Source: Porphyra umbilicalis
Taxonomy: Eukaryota; Rhodophyta; Bangiophyceae; Bangiales; Bangiaceae
Assembly (NCBI GenBank): GCA_002049455.2
Contig: KV918983.1
Span: 62,001-126,000, forward strand
Reading direction: 5' to 3'
Length of the DNA: 64,000 nt
Shown here: positions 31,556-43,190 of the stretch, one piece after another
Position numbering within the stretch: the first letter of the stretch is position 1
Layout: each line of letters begins with the position of its first letter
Program-made: the position numbers and the translations under genes
Notes under the pieces: generated by a model
Database searches by the model: none
Told to the model about the DNA's origin: nothing
Seen by the model: only the letters and a program-made list of their open reading frames with translations

Positions 31556-34500
31556 TTATGCTGCGAGTCCTCGAGCGTTCGCGAAAACACCCTGGACTTC
31601 CGAAACGAAAACACCGTTTTCACAAGACGAAAGATAGGCAGCGTCGGCCGAGGCCAGGTCCCCATGCTATGGGGCGATTTTTTGTCTTTGATAATCTAGG
31701 GCAGGCTTCAGTTTGATTTTCGCTCGATTTTAGTGTACTTGTGGAATTGACACGTGTTCAAGAATTCATTACCATTTTGCTGTAGAGATCTCAGAAGGTC
31801 AGACTTGTTCGTTTGCTTCGAAGCGAACGGACCGGCGGTGTCCGTCGCGCGCCGTACGGACGCGACCACTCGGCGGTAGTCGTGGAACGCCTTGTGTGCT
31901 GCGGCGGCGATGCGTGGGAAAGCGCCGCCTCGGAGTACTGAGTGGAGCTGTGCAGGGGGCCCCGTGGGGCACCGCCTACGGTGAAAGAGGGGGAGTATTA
32001 GAGATGGGTTGATCGCCAGATGTGGACTAGTCACCGGGGGCAGACGAGCAAAAAATGTAATGGGGACGGTGGAGTCACGGTCAGGGAGATGGCCGCCGCG
32101 GCCGCCGCCGCACGCGCGAGTCGGCGTCGGGTGACACACAGACAGGGTGCGCAAGGCGGAGCGTGGCGGCGGGCCACGGCCGCGTCGCGCCGCCATGAGG
32201 CTGCACTGACCTTGCCTCCGCGCCGTGCGGGATTGTGGCCACTGGTGGCGGGCGCACGCTCGGCACGGACGCGCGCACCACAGCGGGTCGTGGCCGTCGT
32301 TGCGATCACTGCGAGTCCGGGGGGACCGGGGCGACGCGGCCGCTGTCGGCCACACCCGCCGCTGTGGATCACGACTGGGACGGGCGCGAGGAACCCGCCC
32401 GCCGGCGACGCCGCCGCCAATACCAGGGCGACGCGCGGCGCCGCGGCGGGCGGTCACTTAGGGGGGAGGGCGGGGGGGGGGGGGGGGCGCCCGCCCGTGT
32501 GTATTCGTGGCGACAGAGGCACTTCTGCCCGTGGCGGCGGCGCGTCGGATGGCACGGGCATGCGGGTGACGACGCGGGAAACCTGCCGTCCGGGGCTGGT
32601 GCCGCCGCTGCCGCGGCCGCCTGTTGGTGGTCACTGGCCGGCGACCGTGCGGCCGGGGGTGCCGCCGCCGACGCCGCCGCCGACGTAGCGCACAACGTGT
32701 CTCCCCCGGGCGTCGCTGGGCGGCCACGGCCGCGCCACGGGGGGGGGTGGCGTCAGAAACACGAACCTCACATGCGGTAACGTGTGCGGCGGTGGTGCCG
32801 CGCTCGTCGTCAAGTAGCGCTGCGCCCGGTGGCCGCTCGCCCTCAGGCGTCGCGTCGCCGTGTGTGGCGGTGGTGCCCTCTGCACCCCCTACTCGCCCGG
32901 TGCTCGATCCCGCCCCCCCCCCCCCCGAACCATGAATGTCGCTGTATCCGCGGCGGAGCCGCCGCCGTCTCTGCCGCCGTCACCGCCACTGTGGCGGCCG
33001 CCGGCACCGCCGCGCGGCGGCGGCGGCGGCGCGGGGCACGGCACGAGTCGCGTCGGGCGGCGGGCGGGCGGGCATCTGAAGTCCCGGCGTGTCTGGTAGT
33101 TTTTTCTTCTCTGTGACACTTGCCTTGCCTCGGCATTTTGGGGTTGCATGCTCCGAGGTGCTCATTGCGCTTCACTTCTTCTTTGAACGGGGGGGGCCGG
33201 CGGTGCCGTGGAGTGCGATCGACTTAGTGCAGAGAATTCGCATCAGAGAAAGAGTTGTTATTCCATACCTTCCCGTGGAGGCGTGCAATAGGCCAGTTGG
33301 TACCTGAATGATTCGACAGGGTGGGTCTTCACTAGCCACGTGTGTGACTCAGAACCAATCGATTTTGAATTAGAGCGATGACATTGGCTCAGCCGGTATC
33401 GATAAGTTATCGTCTCGGGCGATGTGAGCCAATCATTCGAGCCGATAACGACCCGACGGCATGGGGAGGTGGCCTCGGCCGACGCTGACCGCGCCGCCGC
33501 CACCGCCTCCGCTATCACCGCCGCCGCCACCCGAGCCAGACGGCGACGACGGCGGTGCGTCGCCAGCAATCGTGTTGGGGGGAAAGGACACATAAGGTGC
33601 GGCGGGAGCGGCGGCAGACGGCGCGGCCGCCGCGGCTGCGGCGGCCGTCGTGTCCCCCCCACACGGGGAGCGCATCCCTCATTACCGGTGGGGTCCGACC
33701 AGGTGGTGCCGCGGCTCCACCGGCCGCTGCCGGCGGGCGCACCAGCTCACCCGTAGTCCCGTGGCGGCGACGTTGGGCGACAGCGACAGTGCCAGCGGTT
33801 GTGCCGCCGACACCACCGCCGCCGCCGTGGCCGCAACGTCGTCAAGCCCGCACGCGCCATCTGCAAAGCCGCCCGTACCGTCGGCAAAGCCGCCCGTGCC
33901 GTTTGCAAGCCCACCAGCGCCGCCGTCGCCGTCCATCTCCCCCTCTTTCGCCGCCGCCGGCGCGCGCCATGGGCGCCGGAGCCACCGCCACCGCTGCGGC
34001 TCTTCCCCTCCCTCCGCCCCGCCCCCGCCATCCACCGGCGCTTGCCCAACGAGCGCGGCGGCGCGGAGTCCCCCGCAGGCGACCCCCCCTCCGGGTGCGC
34101 CCGACTGGAATACCCTGCCCCATCGGCTGACGGGGCGGCCGCCGCGTATCCGCCGCCGCTGCCACGCGGTGCGGGGGGAAGGGGGCAACGCTGCGGCGGC
34201 GGCGACCATCGGGGCGGCCGCCGCAGGCCACCCCCACGCGCGCATCCCTATTAAGGGTGTCGGAAGAATGGAACACTTCGCACTTTTTTCATTGTATCAA
34301 ATAGGCAACAGACGATCACCAAGAAAAAGAGATACAGTAAAAAAGCCCGTGAGCTGCGCTTCAAGGATTCCCTAGATAGCATGCCCTTTATGAGGCTTCT
34401 TCTTCTCTCTTTTCTATGACAAACACGCCCCCTCCGAGTCGCCATTTGTGACAGGATCGCCGATTGCCTGGAACAAAAATTTACAGCTCTTTGCCATTAG

Positions 34501-34931
34501 TTACCGTCACACAGATAAGAACACCGCGTGCACGCCACCACCATCGTTGCCTGTCACCACGCAGCGCGCCGCGTGTGCCTGCCAAGTCCCTCTCTTAGTG
34601 CCGCCCTGCTCCCTCTCGCCATGTCGCGACCACTTCCTCTCTCGCCTTCCCGGTTACTGCCGCCCCTGGCGTGTGGTGCTCTGCATCTCAGATATGATCG
34701 CCCTTCCTGTCCAATACGTCAATTGGCTGTCTCTCCTACAACTGCAGGCGAACCCCCACCGTGCCCCCCCCTGGTTTCTTTCCAACCGGCACCTCCCGCC
34801 AGCCCTTTTTCATCTCGCCCCTCAACCGGCGGTGCTCCCCCACACCACGACCGTTGGTGGAAAAAGTACGTGCACAGAGCTATAGGGATTTCATGTCACA
34901 GTGACAAAGAGACGCAGGCTGCCTGCTCACG
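31556..34931. other. 3.4 kb repetitive, no recognisable gene
   Basis: 31574-31600 carries the inverted shared terminus GCGTTCGCGAAAACACCCTGG. 32040-33090 and 33480-34240 are extremely GC-rich with low-complexity open frames on both strands and short triplet repeats. 33240-33430 and 34260-34520 are AT-richer. 34540-34830 is pyrimidine-rich and may be the 3' flank of the transposase that ends at 34932. No catalytic or structural motif was found. Confidence 0.4.
31574..31600 (-). repeat. Shared element terminus near the end of block 1
   Basis: GCGTTCGCGAAAACACCCTGG, the reverse complement of the terminus at 25112-25146 and 23641-23675. It lies about 20 bp beyond the last base of ChaC similarity (31555), so it borders the break of the segmental duplication. 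Confidence 0.65.
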
Positions 34932-36630
34932 TCACTCGACCGCCCTCTGCTTGGCAAGGGCGCGCCTCTCGTGGAGGGGGCGCGCCTTCCGAAGAATCGA
35001 GGCACGAGCGCCGGCCACCGCTCGCAGGCTCACCTCCTCTGCGGCGCTCGCCGCGGCCGTCCGACGGGTGGCTGCCGCCGCCCGACAAGCAGCACTTGCA
35101 TCGGCGGTAGAGGCACGCTTAATCTTCTTCTGTGCGGCCGCCGCGGCCGCGACACGCTTGCGCTCGGCCTCCCCCGCCTGCTTGACCTCTCGCTGCCGTA
35201 GGACGTTTATGACGGCTTTGCTCGTGACGTGGGCGCCAGCTGCCGTGCACACGGTCCCGGTCTTCGTCACTCTCACGCTGTTGGCCAGCGACTCCCCGCG
35301 CAAAAAAAAAACGCGCGTGGACATCCAGCCACGGATCCACGACGTCGACGTTGGCGGTCAGCGTGTAGGGGGCACTTACAGAAAAGGTCGCGTCGGTGAA
35401 TACCGCAGGGTTGACCGGCCACACGCCCGTGCGCACAAAACCGAGTTTGATGTTGGAGGGGGTTATAGCCGAGTTGTATGCCGCGGTGACAAGCTCACAC
35501 GCGGTGTACACGGTAAACTTGGAACTGACGTTGGCGGGGTTATTCACGTAGGCGACGACCAGGCCCTTCCCGCTGCCCTTCTTTGGCCCAAACACTGACA
35601 CGTCCAGCGGCTGCGTGAAGTGAGATGTATGTGCAGGGAGTGCGTGGGCGATGACGTTGTTTTCCGCCAATCGTAGGAGGACACGTAGCGACAGGTGACT
35701 GGCGTGGCCGTCAAAGACAATCATTGTCTCGCCGGTCCGGCGCAGGTCACCTGTCTCTTCGAGGTAGGAGTTCACCCAGGAGAGCATTATTGGCCCGTCC
35801 ACTCCCGCAGGGTCCCTGTAGTGAACCTCAGCTCCAGCTGGTAGATAATCTTCGGGGGTTTGAACGGAGCCGCCCTCCAACTCCCGATACTTGGACTCCT
35901 TGCCGAGAAGAACGACGATGGGGCTGTAAGCCCTCCCGCTCGCGGTGACCGCCGCCCCAACCGTGATGTGGTCACAGTCTTTACCTACAGACAAGCCCCG
36001 CGACAGCGAACGGCCCGCCACCGTGTCGACCAGCACCTTCGATCTGGATGCTGCCAGAGTGGCGAGGGAAAACCCTGTCTCGTCCCAGTTCGAGATGCGC
36101 TCAGCCGTGATGTTGTGCGTCGTCACCAGGTGAGCCAAGACCGACAGGTGCTGGGCAACGTTGGCCTTGGTCGTTGCCTTGGCACGGCAGCTCTCGACGC
36201 GGTTCTCCACGCGCACGTGGAGGTGCCGCCGCTCGCAGAAGCGCCGCACCCAGGACTCGGACGGCCGCCCAGTGGGCCACTTGGCCTTCTCCTCCTCGGA
36301 AATATCGGAAATAATATCCGACACCGCTTGGATGAGGTGGACCTTTGTGATGTTGAACCCCTGCAGGTGAACGGCCTTGACGGCGTCCGAAAGCTTCTGC
36401 TCCTGCTCCGCCGACAAGTTTGTGGGGCGGCCCATTCGCGCCGCGGGGACAACGGGGGGGTGCATCGCCCGGTGGATTGACCCGACCGAGGCGCGCACCG
36501 CTGAGTTGACGTTGAAGTTGACCTCGTCTATGGCTTTCCTGATGCTCCAGCCGCGTCGCACGAGCTTCACCGCGTCCAAAACGCGGTCGTACTTGAGCTC
36601 ACGGAGGGTCACCGCCGACCGCCGCCGCAT
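34932..36630 (-). pseudogene. Second pogo-type transposase (DD35D), frameshifted near the C terminus
   Basis: From ATG 36630 (MRRRSAVTLREL) the frame encodes an N-terminal DNA-binding region (VKLVRRGWSIRKAID; WVRRFCERRHLHVR). A DDE core follows with Asp183 in ISNWDETGF, Asp307 in MIVFDGHASH and Asp343 in HFTQPLDVSVFGP, 35 residues between the last two. GFVRTGVWPVNPAVF after the core is typical of pogo/Fot1-like enzymes. It is not close to the 28349 transposase. At a run of ten A (35302-35311 on the plus strand) the frame moves: another frame continues LRGESLANSVRVTKTG and a basic coiled region EAERKRVAAAAAAQKK to a stop at 34932. One homopolymer indel therefore separates core and tail; it may be real or a sequencing error. 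Element ends were not identified. Confidence 0.8.
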
Positions 36631-38056
36631 TGGGGGCGAGGGGGCAGACGGGGAGGGGGGTGGAAAAGGAAGGGGGGATGGGGAGAAAACGGGGGAGGCC
36701 AACAAACTCTGGAGCAGACGCCACGACGTGGGGGGGGGTGCCTTAGACGGCGGAAATGGTGGCTGTGTAGGCGCTCAGGACGGCTGGTGCGCCTGGGTCG
36801 AGGGAAAGCCGGGTTGGTGGCAAGAAAAAGCGCCTGGGCCGACGGGAGATCTGTCTGGCAAAGCGTGACACGAGATCGTTTCAGAACGATACTGGACTTG
36901 GCAGCGGAATCGGGTCATACAACAGATGTCACGCCGTAGCGATACGAAATACCACCGGGTTCTCACCAGTCGATACACTGCTGAAGAGAGAGAAAGCGTC
37001 GCTCTTATAGTGTGTGTTTTTCTCTCTTGTGGCAACTCTACTTCTGTTTGTTTTTGATTAAATTCGTTTAATACAGACGATCAGACGGGCAATCCGGTTG
37101 AAATCGAATTGTGGCCCGTTTCATTATTTCGACGAGCATTCCAAAGATCCGACAGCCGTGATACGGGAAATGCCGAATCAAAAAAGCACGATATCCCAAG
37201 CGCTGGCCAACCAGAATCCCGTATGTTGACCCGCTACCCAAAGTGGCTTGGATAGTGGAGCGCACCAGTCGAAGTCTCTGGTTTGATCCGACTTGACGAT
37301 AAACAACAATCGCTGCCGACTCGGAATCAATGAGCCTGCATGAGCCACTCACTGCCAACTCAAGTAGCCTAGGTTTCAAAGCGTGACGATGGAAGTGGCC
37401 TACGCGACTGATCTCAACACAGAACTGTTCCATTCATATATGAATTCGTCGCCGCTGCTGGCTCCATCGTCTTCACGGGCCGACTGCCGCAGTAGATTGC
37501 TGGACAGGCGTCGACTGGGAACACCCGCTGGCGGGGGCGAGGACCAGCGGCGGCGGGGGGCAGGGTCGGGCGTACGCCAATCCCGGCCGGACCCCACGCC
37601 GTTGGGGGGCGGGGGCGAAGCAAGGGCCGCCGCTGCCGTTCGTGGTCCGACGGTGCCCTACCGCGGGGCGCGGTGGGGACGCCCGCCGGCCGGGCGCCGC
37701 CGCGGCGGTCGTGCGTGACCGCTCCGGCGGCCGCCACGCGACGGGCGGCGGCGGCAGCGACGCCGCTGCTGCCGTGGGGGTGCTCGCGTAGCCCCTACGG
37801 CAGCGGCGGTCGCGCATCCGCGGCAGCAGTTGTGCGTGGCGGCAGACGGACGATACGCACGCGCCGCCACCACGGGGGCTTCAACCGCCGCTGCTGTTGC
37901 CGCCGCCGCCGCCGTCGCCGCCGCCGCCGTCGCCGCCGTCGCCGCCGCCGCCGCCGCCGCCGCCGTCGCCGCCGCCGCTGCCGCCGCCGCTGCCACTGCC
38001 GTGGCCACCTGTCGCCCCGGCGTGCGGGCGCGCGTCCCACGCGTGGACGCCCTACG
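36631..38056. other. Repetitive region with (CCG)n, no recognisable gene
   Basis: 36640-36720 is purine-rich leader of the transposase. 36860-37400 is AT-richer and unique-looking, without motifs. 37530-38040 is very GC-rich and includes a GCC/GTC triplet tract at about 37895-37990 that yields long artificial frames. Confidence 0.4.
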
Positions 38057-39367
38057 GGAAAATATTCCTGGATATCCAGCCACTTTGAAAAGCGCCGATC
38101 TGACACTCACAGGAGAAATATTTCCGTCTGTTGGCTCCAAGTCGACCCGCCGTATTCCGGTCGCGGGGGCCCTCCTGTCGTCAGGGATCCAGGAAGAAAG
38201 CCGGATCAGGCTGCACTTTGGTTGGCTCGCAACGCTCCTCACTTCACTGTAAGCACCCACCTGATTGGTCCTTTGCGTCTCTGACACTGTTGCTGATAGT
38301 AGTTTATTTGAATGGTATTTATTAGTGCTGACATGTGAACATACAGTCAAGAGCAATCAAGCAAGTGGAAATTAACATGAGCCGGTGAAGCGAGCGGCAC
38401 GAACGCCCCGAGCCCCCGCCCGCTGGCCCCCCCTGCAAAGAAAAGGCAAGGCACAAGAAGAGCAGAGAGATGTAGACAGAAAACGTACAGGAACGCACGG
38501 TAAACACTATAGCAGAGAATAAGGTGCAGAAACAGAGCGAAGTGCAGAGCGGCGTGTACAGGTCAATCGCCAGTTCAGACAAACGACCCGGCAGTCGGAC
38601 ACTCCCCACTTACTCACCTCTCCAACGGAGAGAGATCTGGGTGGTCGTGAAGCGGGTGGTCGTGACGGCGGCGTCCAAATGAGCCAATCCCACGGGAGAG
38701 GTCGCGGGGGCGGCGTCCGGCTGTACGCCGATGGTGCGGACGCGGCGCAGCGAGAGATGCCCCCGTCCCCTGTCTCCATCCCCTCTCCGCTTCCACCTCC
38801 CTCGTACTCCTCCCGCGCCTCTCTCCCGTCCCCCCCTCCCGTCCTCCCGAACATATCCAGCTCAAAGGTTGGCATAAAAAAATCACAGCAAGACGTCTCA
38901 CATGCGTCCACATACCTTCACATAGGGCACGCTCAAGGAAGCAAGGGGGGGGGATACGTGCCTGGGACAACGGAAAGGACGGGGACACAGATGTGCGCGG
39001 GGGGGGAAGGGGACGTCCAAGAGCCGGTCGAGACATGAGCGGTACGATGGTGCTGGCAGCGAGCGCCGTTCCGACGGCGCCGAAGCAGCCGATCTGGTTA
39101 AACGGCGGGGGGGCGGGCGGCACACATCTGGAATGGGCATCGGGGGGGGGGAAGCTGCCCATGTGCCGGAGATCTGAGCAACTCACTGCGGCGCCGCAGT
39201 TGTGGGGGCTCGCTCAGGTGGCTTGGAATGATGCTTGTTGTTTTGCCCGCTCCAGCGAGCCGCCGGGTCAGTCAAACGGCCTCTGTTTCCGACCGAAATG
39301 GACTTCAAGGCCACCGGATCCGGCTTTTTCCTGGATCTCGGGGCCAAAAAAGCTGGATATCCAGCAA
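38057..39367. mobile_element. Putative TIR element with ends GGATATCCAGC
   Basis: The left part GTGGACGCCCTACGGGAA plus TTCCTGGATATCCAGC is mirrored near 39345-39400 (GCTGGATATCCAGC, TTCCCGTAGGGACGTCCAC). A second inverted word, GGATCCAGGAAGAAAGCCGG against GGAAAAAGCCGGATCC, lies further inside. Edges are not sharp because the outer GC-rich flanks are also similar. On the minus strand a weak multi-exon reading exists (donor GTGAGT at 38614, acceptor TTTTCTTTGCAG near 38430), but the peptides are low complexity and unrecognised. Confidence 0.4.
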
Positions 39368-39389
39368 AACGTTCCCGTAGGGACGTCCA

Positions 39390-40072
39390 CCGCCCACCGC
39401 CGCGTCGGCGGCAGGCGCGGCGGCAACGCCTCCAGCGGCGGTGGCCACCACCCCCACCCGCCGCACGCGTGTGCGCCGCTCGTAGTGCGCGGCGCGCGGC
39501 TGGGCATCCACTTAAAGAAGGGACGGGCGGCATGGCCCACTACAAGCTGGTCGTCTCACTGCCTCGGCCGCCGCCGCCTCGTTCGGCGAGTGACGGCGTC
39601 ACCAGCGCGGCGGCCGACATGTCGCCGCCACCGCCGCTCCCGGCCGCACTCCCCCCCCCACCTCCAGCGCCACCTTGCATGGCGGATGACGCGAGGAGCT
39701 GGTCGCCTCCACTTGAGCGGCCGCCCCGGCCGCCGCCGCCTCCCTCGGCGGGTGATGGCGTCAACCCGCCTTCACGACCCCGAAAACACCGCATCTGCTC
39801 TCACGTACCTTTTTAACCACGATCTGCTCCCGCGGACCGTACGGAAGATGAAGACGTCACCACCTCGAGCAATCTCGTACGATGTTCGGGCGGACCTGTG
39901 CGCTTCTTTCCATAGTCAAGAGACAAGCTGGAGACATCGCCGGACAACGTAGGACGCAAAAAGGCCCGCCCGGGACGGTTTTGGTCAAGTACTCCCGCAA
40001 CGTGCACTGGAAAAGGCAACTTATTTTTCAACGTGCGGGTGTGTATAGTACCCTGTTCTAAAGTCCAGGGAA
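39390..40072 (-). repeat. Inverted partner of 21266-21850
   Basis: Reverse complement of the long element end described at 21266, ending AAAGTCCAGGGAATT at 40072. An internal near-duplicate (about 39550-39605 and 39700-39765) gives GCGGCGGCG-rich coding look-alikes. No transposase lies between this end and any matching partner close by. Confidence 0.65.
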
Positions 40073-40079
40073 TTATAAT

Positions 40080-40120
40080 GATTATAATCCTTTTACCTCA
40101 CGGGGCTGATGATTATAATC
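40080..40120. repeat. Pair of GATTATAATC palindromes
   Basis: The 10-bp palindrome GATTATAATC occurs at 40080-40089 and 40111-40120 around CTTTTACCTCACGGGGCTGAT. A related arrangement is at 43073-43101 with a degraded third part to about 43180 (TTTTACCCGAGCCCAG, GATTATACTC). These are members of a small dispersed repeat. Confidence 0.65.
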
Positions 40121-40539
40121 ACACTAGTGCCCGTCGGCCGGCTAGCGCCTGTAGGATGCTCAGGAAAAATGCGACGGCGCCCTAACCAGAGAAGGTCACA
40201 GGTGTACCCGTGTCGAAGTGAGGTGTACATGACGCGCCTCTAGATACCCGTGGACGGCTAGCACCTCAGTCATCAAGCCTTCAGAAACACGGAGGAACGG
40301 GTGTTCTTCATGCACAGAGCACAATGAATGCGATGCTCTATATGACAGGAGTGCCTGTTGGCTGGCAAGCGCCTGTGGTGTTCTCCAGAATAAAGTATTG
40401 GGGCCCTGTCAAGAAGATATATGAGGCGTCCCCGCGATGAAGCGACGTGAACCTCTCCACGCTGTACCTCCTGCACTCCCGTTCATACTCAAATGCCACG
40501 ACTGCGCCATCATTCACACTTTGCACTACATCTCATCTA

Positions 40540-41210
40540 CCGCTTTCACACCACCCTACTCCACCCAACCTCGCCCGAGAGGACCAGACCCGACCCGACC
40601 AAACCCGACTTCATTACACGCAACCCCACCCGACCCGAACCGACCCCAGCCAAGCCCACCCCACCCCACCGGACCCGACCAGCCCCCTTACCACCCCGCC
40701 AAATCGCACCCGATCCCACGGCGCCCCACGCCGCCCCACGCCACCCGCGCCACCGCACCCCACGCCACACCACCCGGGCCACTCGCTCCACGACACCCCA
40801 CCCGCGCCACGCCGCCACATCCCATTCAACGCGACGTCACGCCACGCCGCCACACCCCACCCAGTGCCACGCCATACCACCCCGCCACACCTCACCCGCT
40901 CCTACCCCACCCCACCCCGCCCCACCCCACCCGCGCAGCCCCACAACACCACCCCGCCTGCGCCACCCACACCACGCCACCCCACCCGCACCACGCCACG
41001 CCACATCACCACATCCCATCACACACCACCCCGCCCCACCCCACCCGCTCAGCCCCACCACACCCCACCCCGCCCCCGCCACCCACACCACGCCACCCCA
41101 CCCGCACCACGCCACGCCACCCCACCACACCCCACCACATACCACCCCACCCCACGCCACCCGCATAACCTCACCACACCCCACTCCACCCCGTCCCACC
41201 TGACCCCTGG
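40540..41210. repeat. A/C-only minisatellite tract
   Basis: About 670 bp of words such as CACCCCACC, CACGCCACC and CCACACC, with almost no G or T on the plus strand outside scattered CG and GT steps. It forms the middle of Helitron-like copy X. Copy Y has a G/T-rich tract at the equivalent place in its orientation. Long Pro/His/Thr frames over it are not genes. Confidence 0.9.
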
Positions 41211-41463
41211 TCATAGTTAGTTTCCTGTTGTCATTCGCTCGAAAAAGCGTCATTTTTTTGGTACATAACTCTGTCGTGGGGCCTGGTATTCCGACTAACC
41301 CGCACTTCATGTATATGCCGTCCCATGAGATCCGTAAATACGTATGAGCACTGGTCAACTGGCTGGAATCGGGGGTGAACACCGACACTGTTGAACGATC
41401 AGCAATCCGGGGTCATCGCGGACGGACGGACAAAAGTGGCCTACAACCGTCTTTAAGAGAGTA

Positions 41464-42188
41464 CAGTCATTATTCGGTTATATCCATCGCCATTTGTTTA
41501 CAGTTGCGGACAGTACTTAGGTTCCTCTGGCTCGACTTGCGATCGGCTGCCATGAGGTCATTTCAATACTACTGGGAAGAAAGAGAAGTACGAAAGAGAG
41601 CATTTACGGTGAACTCGGACGAGATAAAAACCAATTTTACTTGCCTTCGCAGAACCTGATCACGCAAAAGTGTGCCTCGTACCGACCCACCATTCCCCAT
41701 CACTCTTCATCGTCCGCACCAGCAAAAACCAGGGCAACCTTCACATCGATGGCCTCAACATTGGTCTCAGCCACCACCCAGCGACGCATCACCTGCGCGT
41801 GGTCTTCACCGCTCACGCTCTCGAACTCGCACTGCAGCGTCGTGTTGGCCATCATGGCTACTAGAGAAGACACGTCCAAGTTTTTGTTGTCAGCAACAGG
41901 CTGAACGTCATCAGACTGGCATCTGAGCTCAGTGTCGGCCCTGTTGGGCAGGCAGTCCGCCTTCAGGCAGACCGGCGGGCAATCTGCGCCGGCAACATTG
42001 CGTTCCATTTCTGCAGGATGAGCCAGGATTTGTGTAATTTGATCTTACCTGAGAATAAGTTCAAAAGGTCGACCATAAATGTGATTGCAGTCCACATTCC
42101 CCGTTCTCTCGGCGCCTGTGGTGCGTTCTTCGGCCCGGTTATATCCACTGTGGATATAACCGGGACGGATTTAACGGAATAATGACTG
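41464..42188 (-). mobile_element. Internally deleted pogo/Tigger-like element, 725 bp
   Basis: Inverted ends CAGTCATTATTC...GGTTATATCC, each flanked by TA (41462-41463, 42189-42190). A hairpin CCCGGTTATATCCA/TGGATATAACCGGG lies near the right end. On the minus strand a frame to 41700 encodes a leftover transposase C terminus: CLKADCLP (compare CWVKSTILP in the complete element), then DTELRCQSDDVQPVADNK and a Glu/Asp-rich end. The DNA-binding and catalytic parts are missing. It belongs to a subfamily different from 27866 (TIR CAGTCATTATTC rather than CAGTCAATATCC). Confidence 0.85.
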
Positions 42189-42192
42189 TAGA

Positions 42193-43190
42193 TGGCCATG
42201 CAGATGGCTTTCCAGTTACGCTTACATGAGGGGGGCTACTAGCAGATAGAGACAGCTGGTGGGCCTGCCAACTGACAGATTCAAGCGTTTGACTGGCTGT
42301 TTGGCAAGTCAACATTGCTAAGGACACGCCCTGCTGCACTCATACGGCACGCTTCCACAGATGGCAGAACTGGCAACGAGCATGGCAGTCTGATGCATCT
42401 GCGCGCAGGGAAGAGTGAAGAAAGAGTCTGAGCCAAGCGACAGAGCGTGCAAGAGCACCACATGCATATGAAGACAGGCTTCTGCAAAAACAGCCAAGAT
42501 TTCCATGGCATCAGTACACAATGGCCACAGAGAATCGTACATACAGCCATTCTTTCAAAAATCCCGCACTCGAACTGTTGCAAAAGAGTTCCGAATCAGC
42601 CTCTACGACCCCGCAGTGGCCGATTTAGAACACTTCCGCAACACTTAGAGTTCGGGATTGTTTTTTGAACGGCTGTATTTTGTACATCTGAGCGAGGTTG
42701 CCAGGTGTGGTCGATTCACGTTGACCTCGCATGCGTTTTTCATGGCCCGTAAAGCAACTGGAGCGCAGGAGGACGCTTAGTCAAAGCCACGGCGTCGTCA
42801 CGAGCAACCGCTCAGGCCAGACCGGAGTCTCACTATCCAGAATGACATGTCCCTTCAGCTCCACGAACGGTGCTCACCATCAGTTGCTGCTCAGCGGCGG
42901 CGGTGTCGGCACTGTCTTCTTTTCGCAGGAACACAGCCTGCAACCCTGTCGAAGTCACTCTCGTAGCTTCGCACAGGATGTTTGGGAAGTTGGCTCATCA
43001 CGTCTAATGTTGACTTGATTGGCCTTCTGTCATATTTGTGCGTACTTCTGCTCTGTCGTAAAGGCGCCCAATGATTATAATCATGGCTGATGATTATAAT
43101 CAATAAAAATCGCCCCATACGATTTAAAACCAAGGGGTTGATTACAACCGTTTTACCCGAGCCCAGGAATGATTATACTCGCACCTCTGC
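42193..43190. other. 1 kb AT-richer DNA, no recognisable gene
   Basis: No motif in any frame. It contains the palindrome pair GATTATAATC at 43073-43082 and 43092-43101. Composition is closer to the unidentified stretches at 6.3-8 kb than to the host genes. Confidence 0.4.

Larger units (their letters stand above)
40124..42192 (-). mobile_element. Helitron-like element, copy X, with a nested pogo derivative
   Basis: Read on the minus strand it opens TCTACTCTCTTAAAGACG-like sequence and ends GGGCACTAG, followed by T, with A before the TC. These are the TC..CTRR ends and A/T target expected of Helitrons. Copy Y (56131-57228) shares both ends and about 250 bp behind the TC end. A TA inside the last bases of the TC end was hit by the pogo derivative 41464-42188; removing it restores AAGAGAGTAGA exactly as in copy Y. 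No Rep/helicase gene is present, so the element is non-autonomous. Confidence 0.75.

Noticed and set aside
34264-37436. Candidate inverted ends GAATGGAACA / TGTTCCATTC for the second pogo element
   Set aside because: Only ten bases match, the similarity does not extend and neither side is flanked by TA. Chance is likely over this distance.
38427-39190. Possible multi-exon minus-strand gene with donors GTATGTGG and GTGAGT
   Set aside because: Splice-like sites exist, but the joined peptides are low complexity and lie within a putative element; no support for a gene.
40080-41210. Telomere or subtelomere tract
   Set aside because: The C/A-rich array has irregular units, is internal to the window, is bounded by mobile-element ends and has an inverted partner at 56.4 kb.
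40447-41220. Pro/His/Thr-rich open frames of about 250 codons
   Set aside because: They translate an A/C-only minisatellite; all three frames are open and equivalent.
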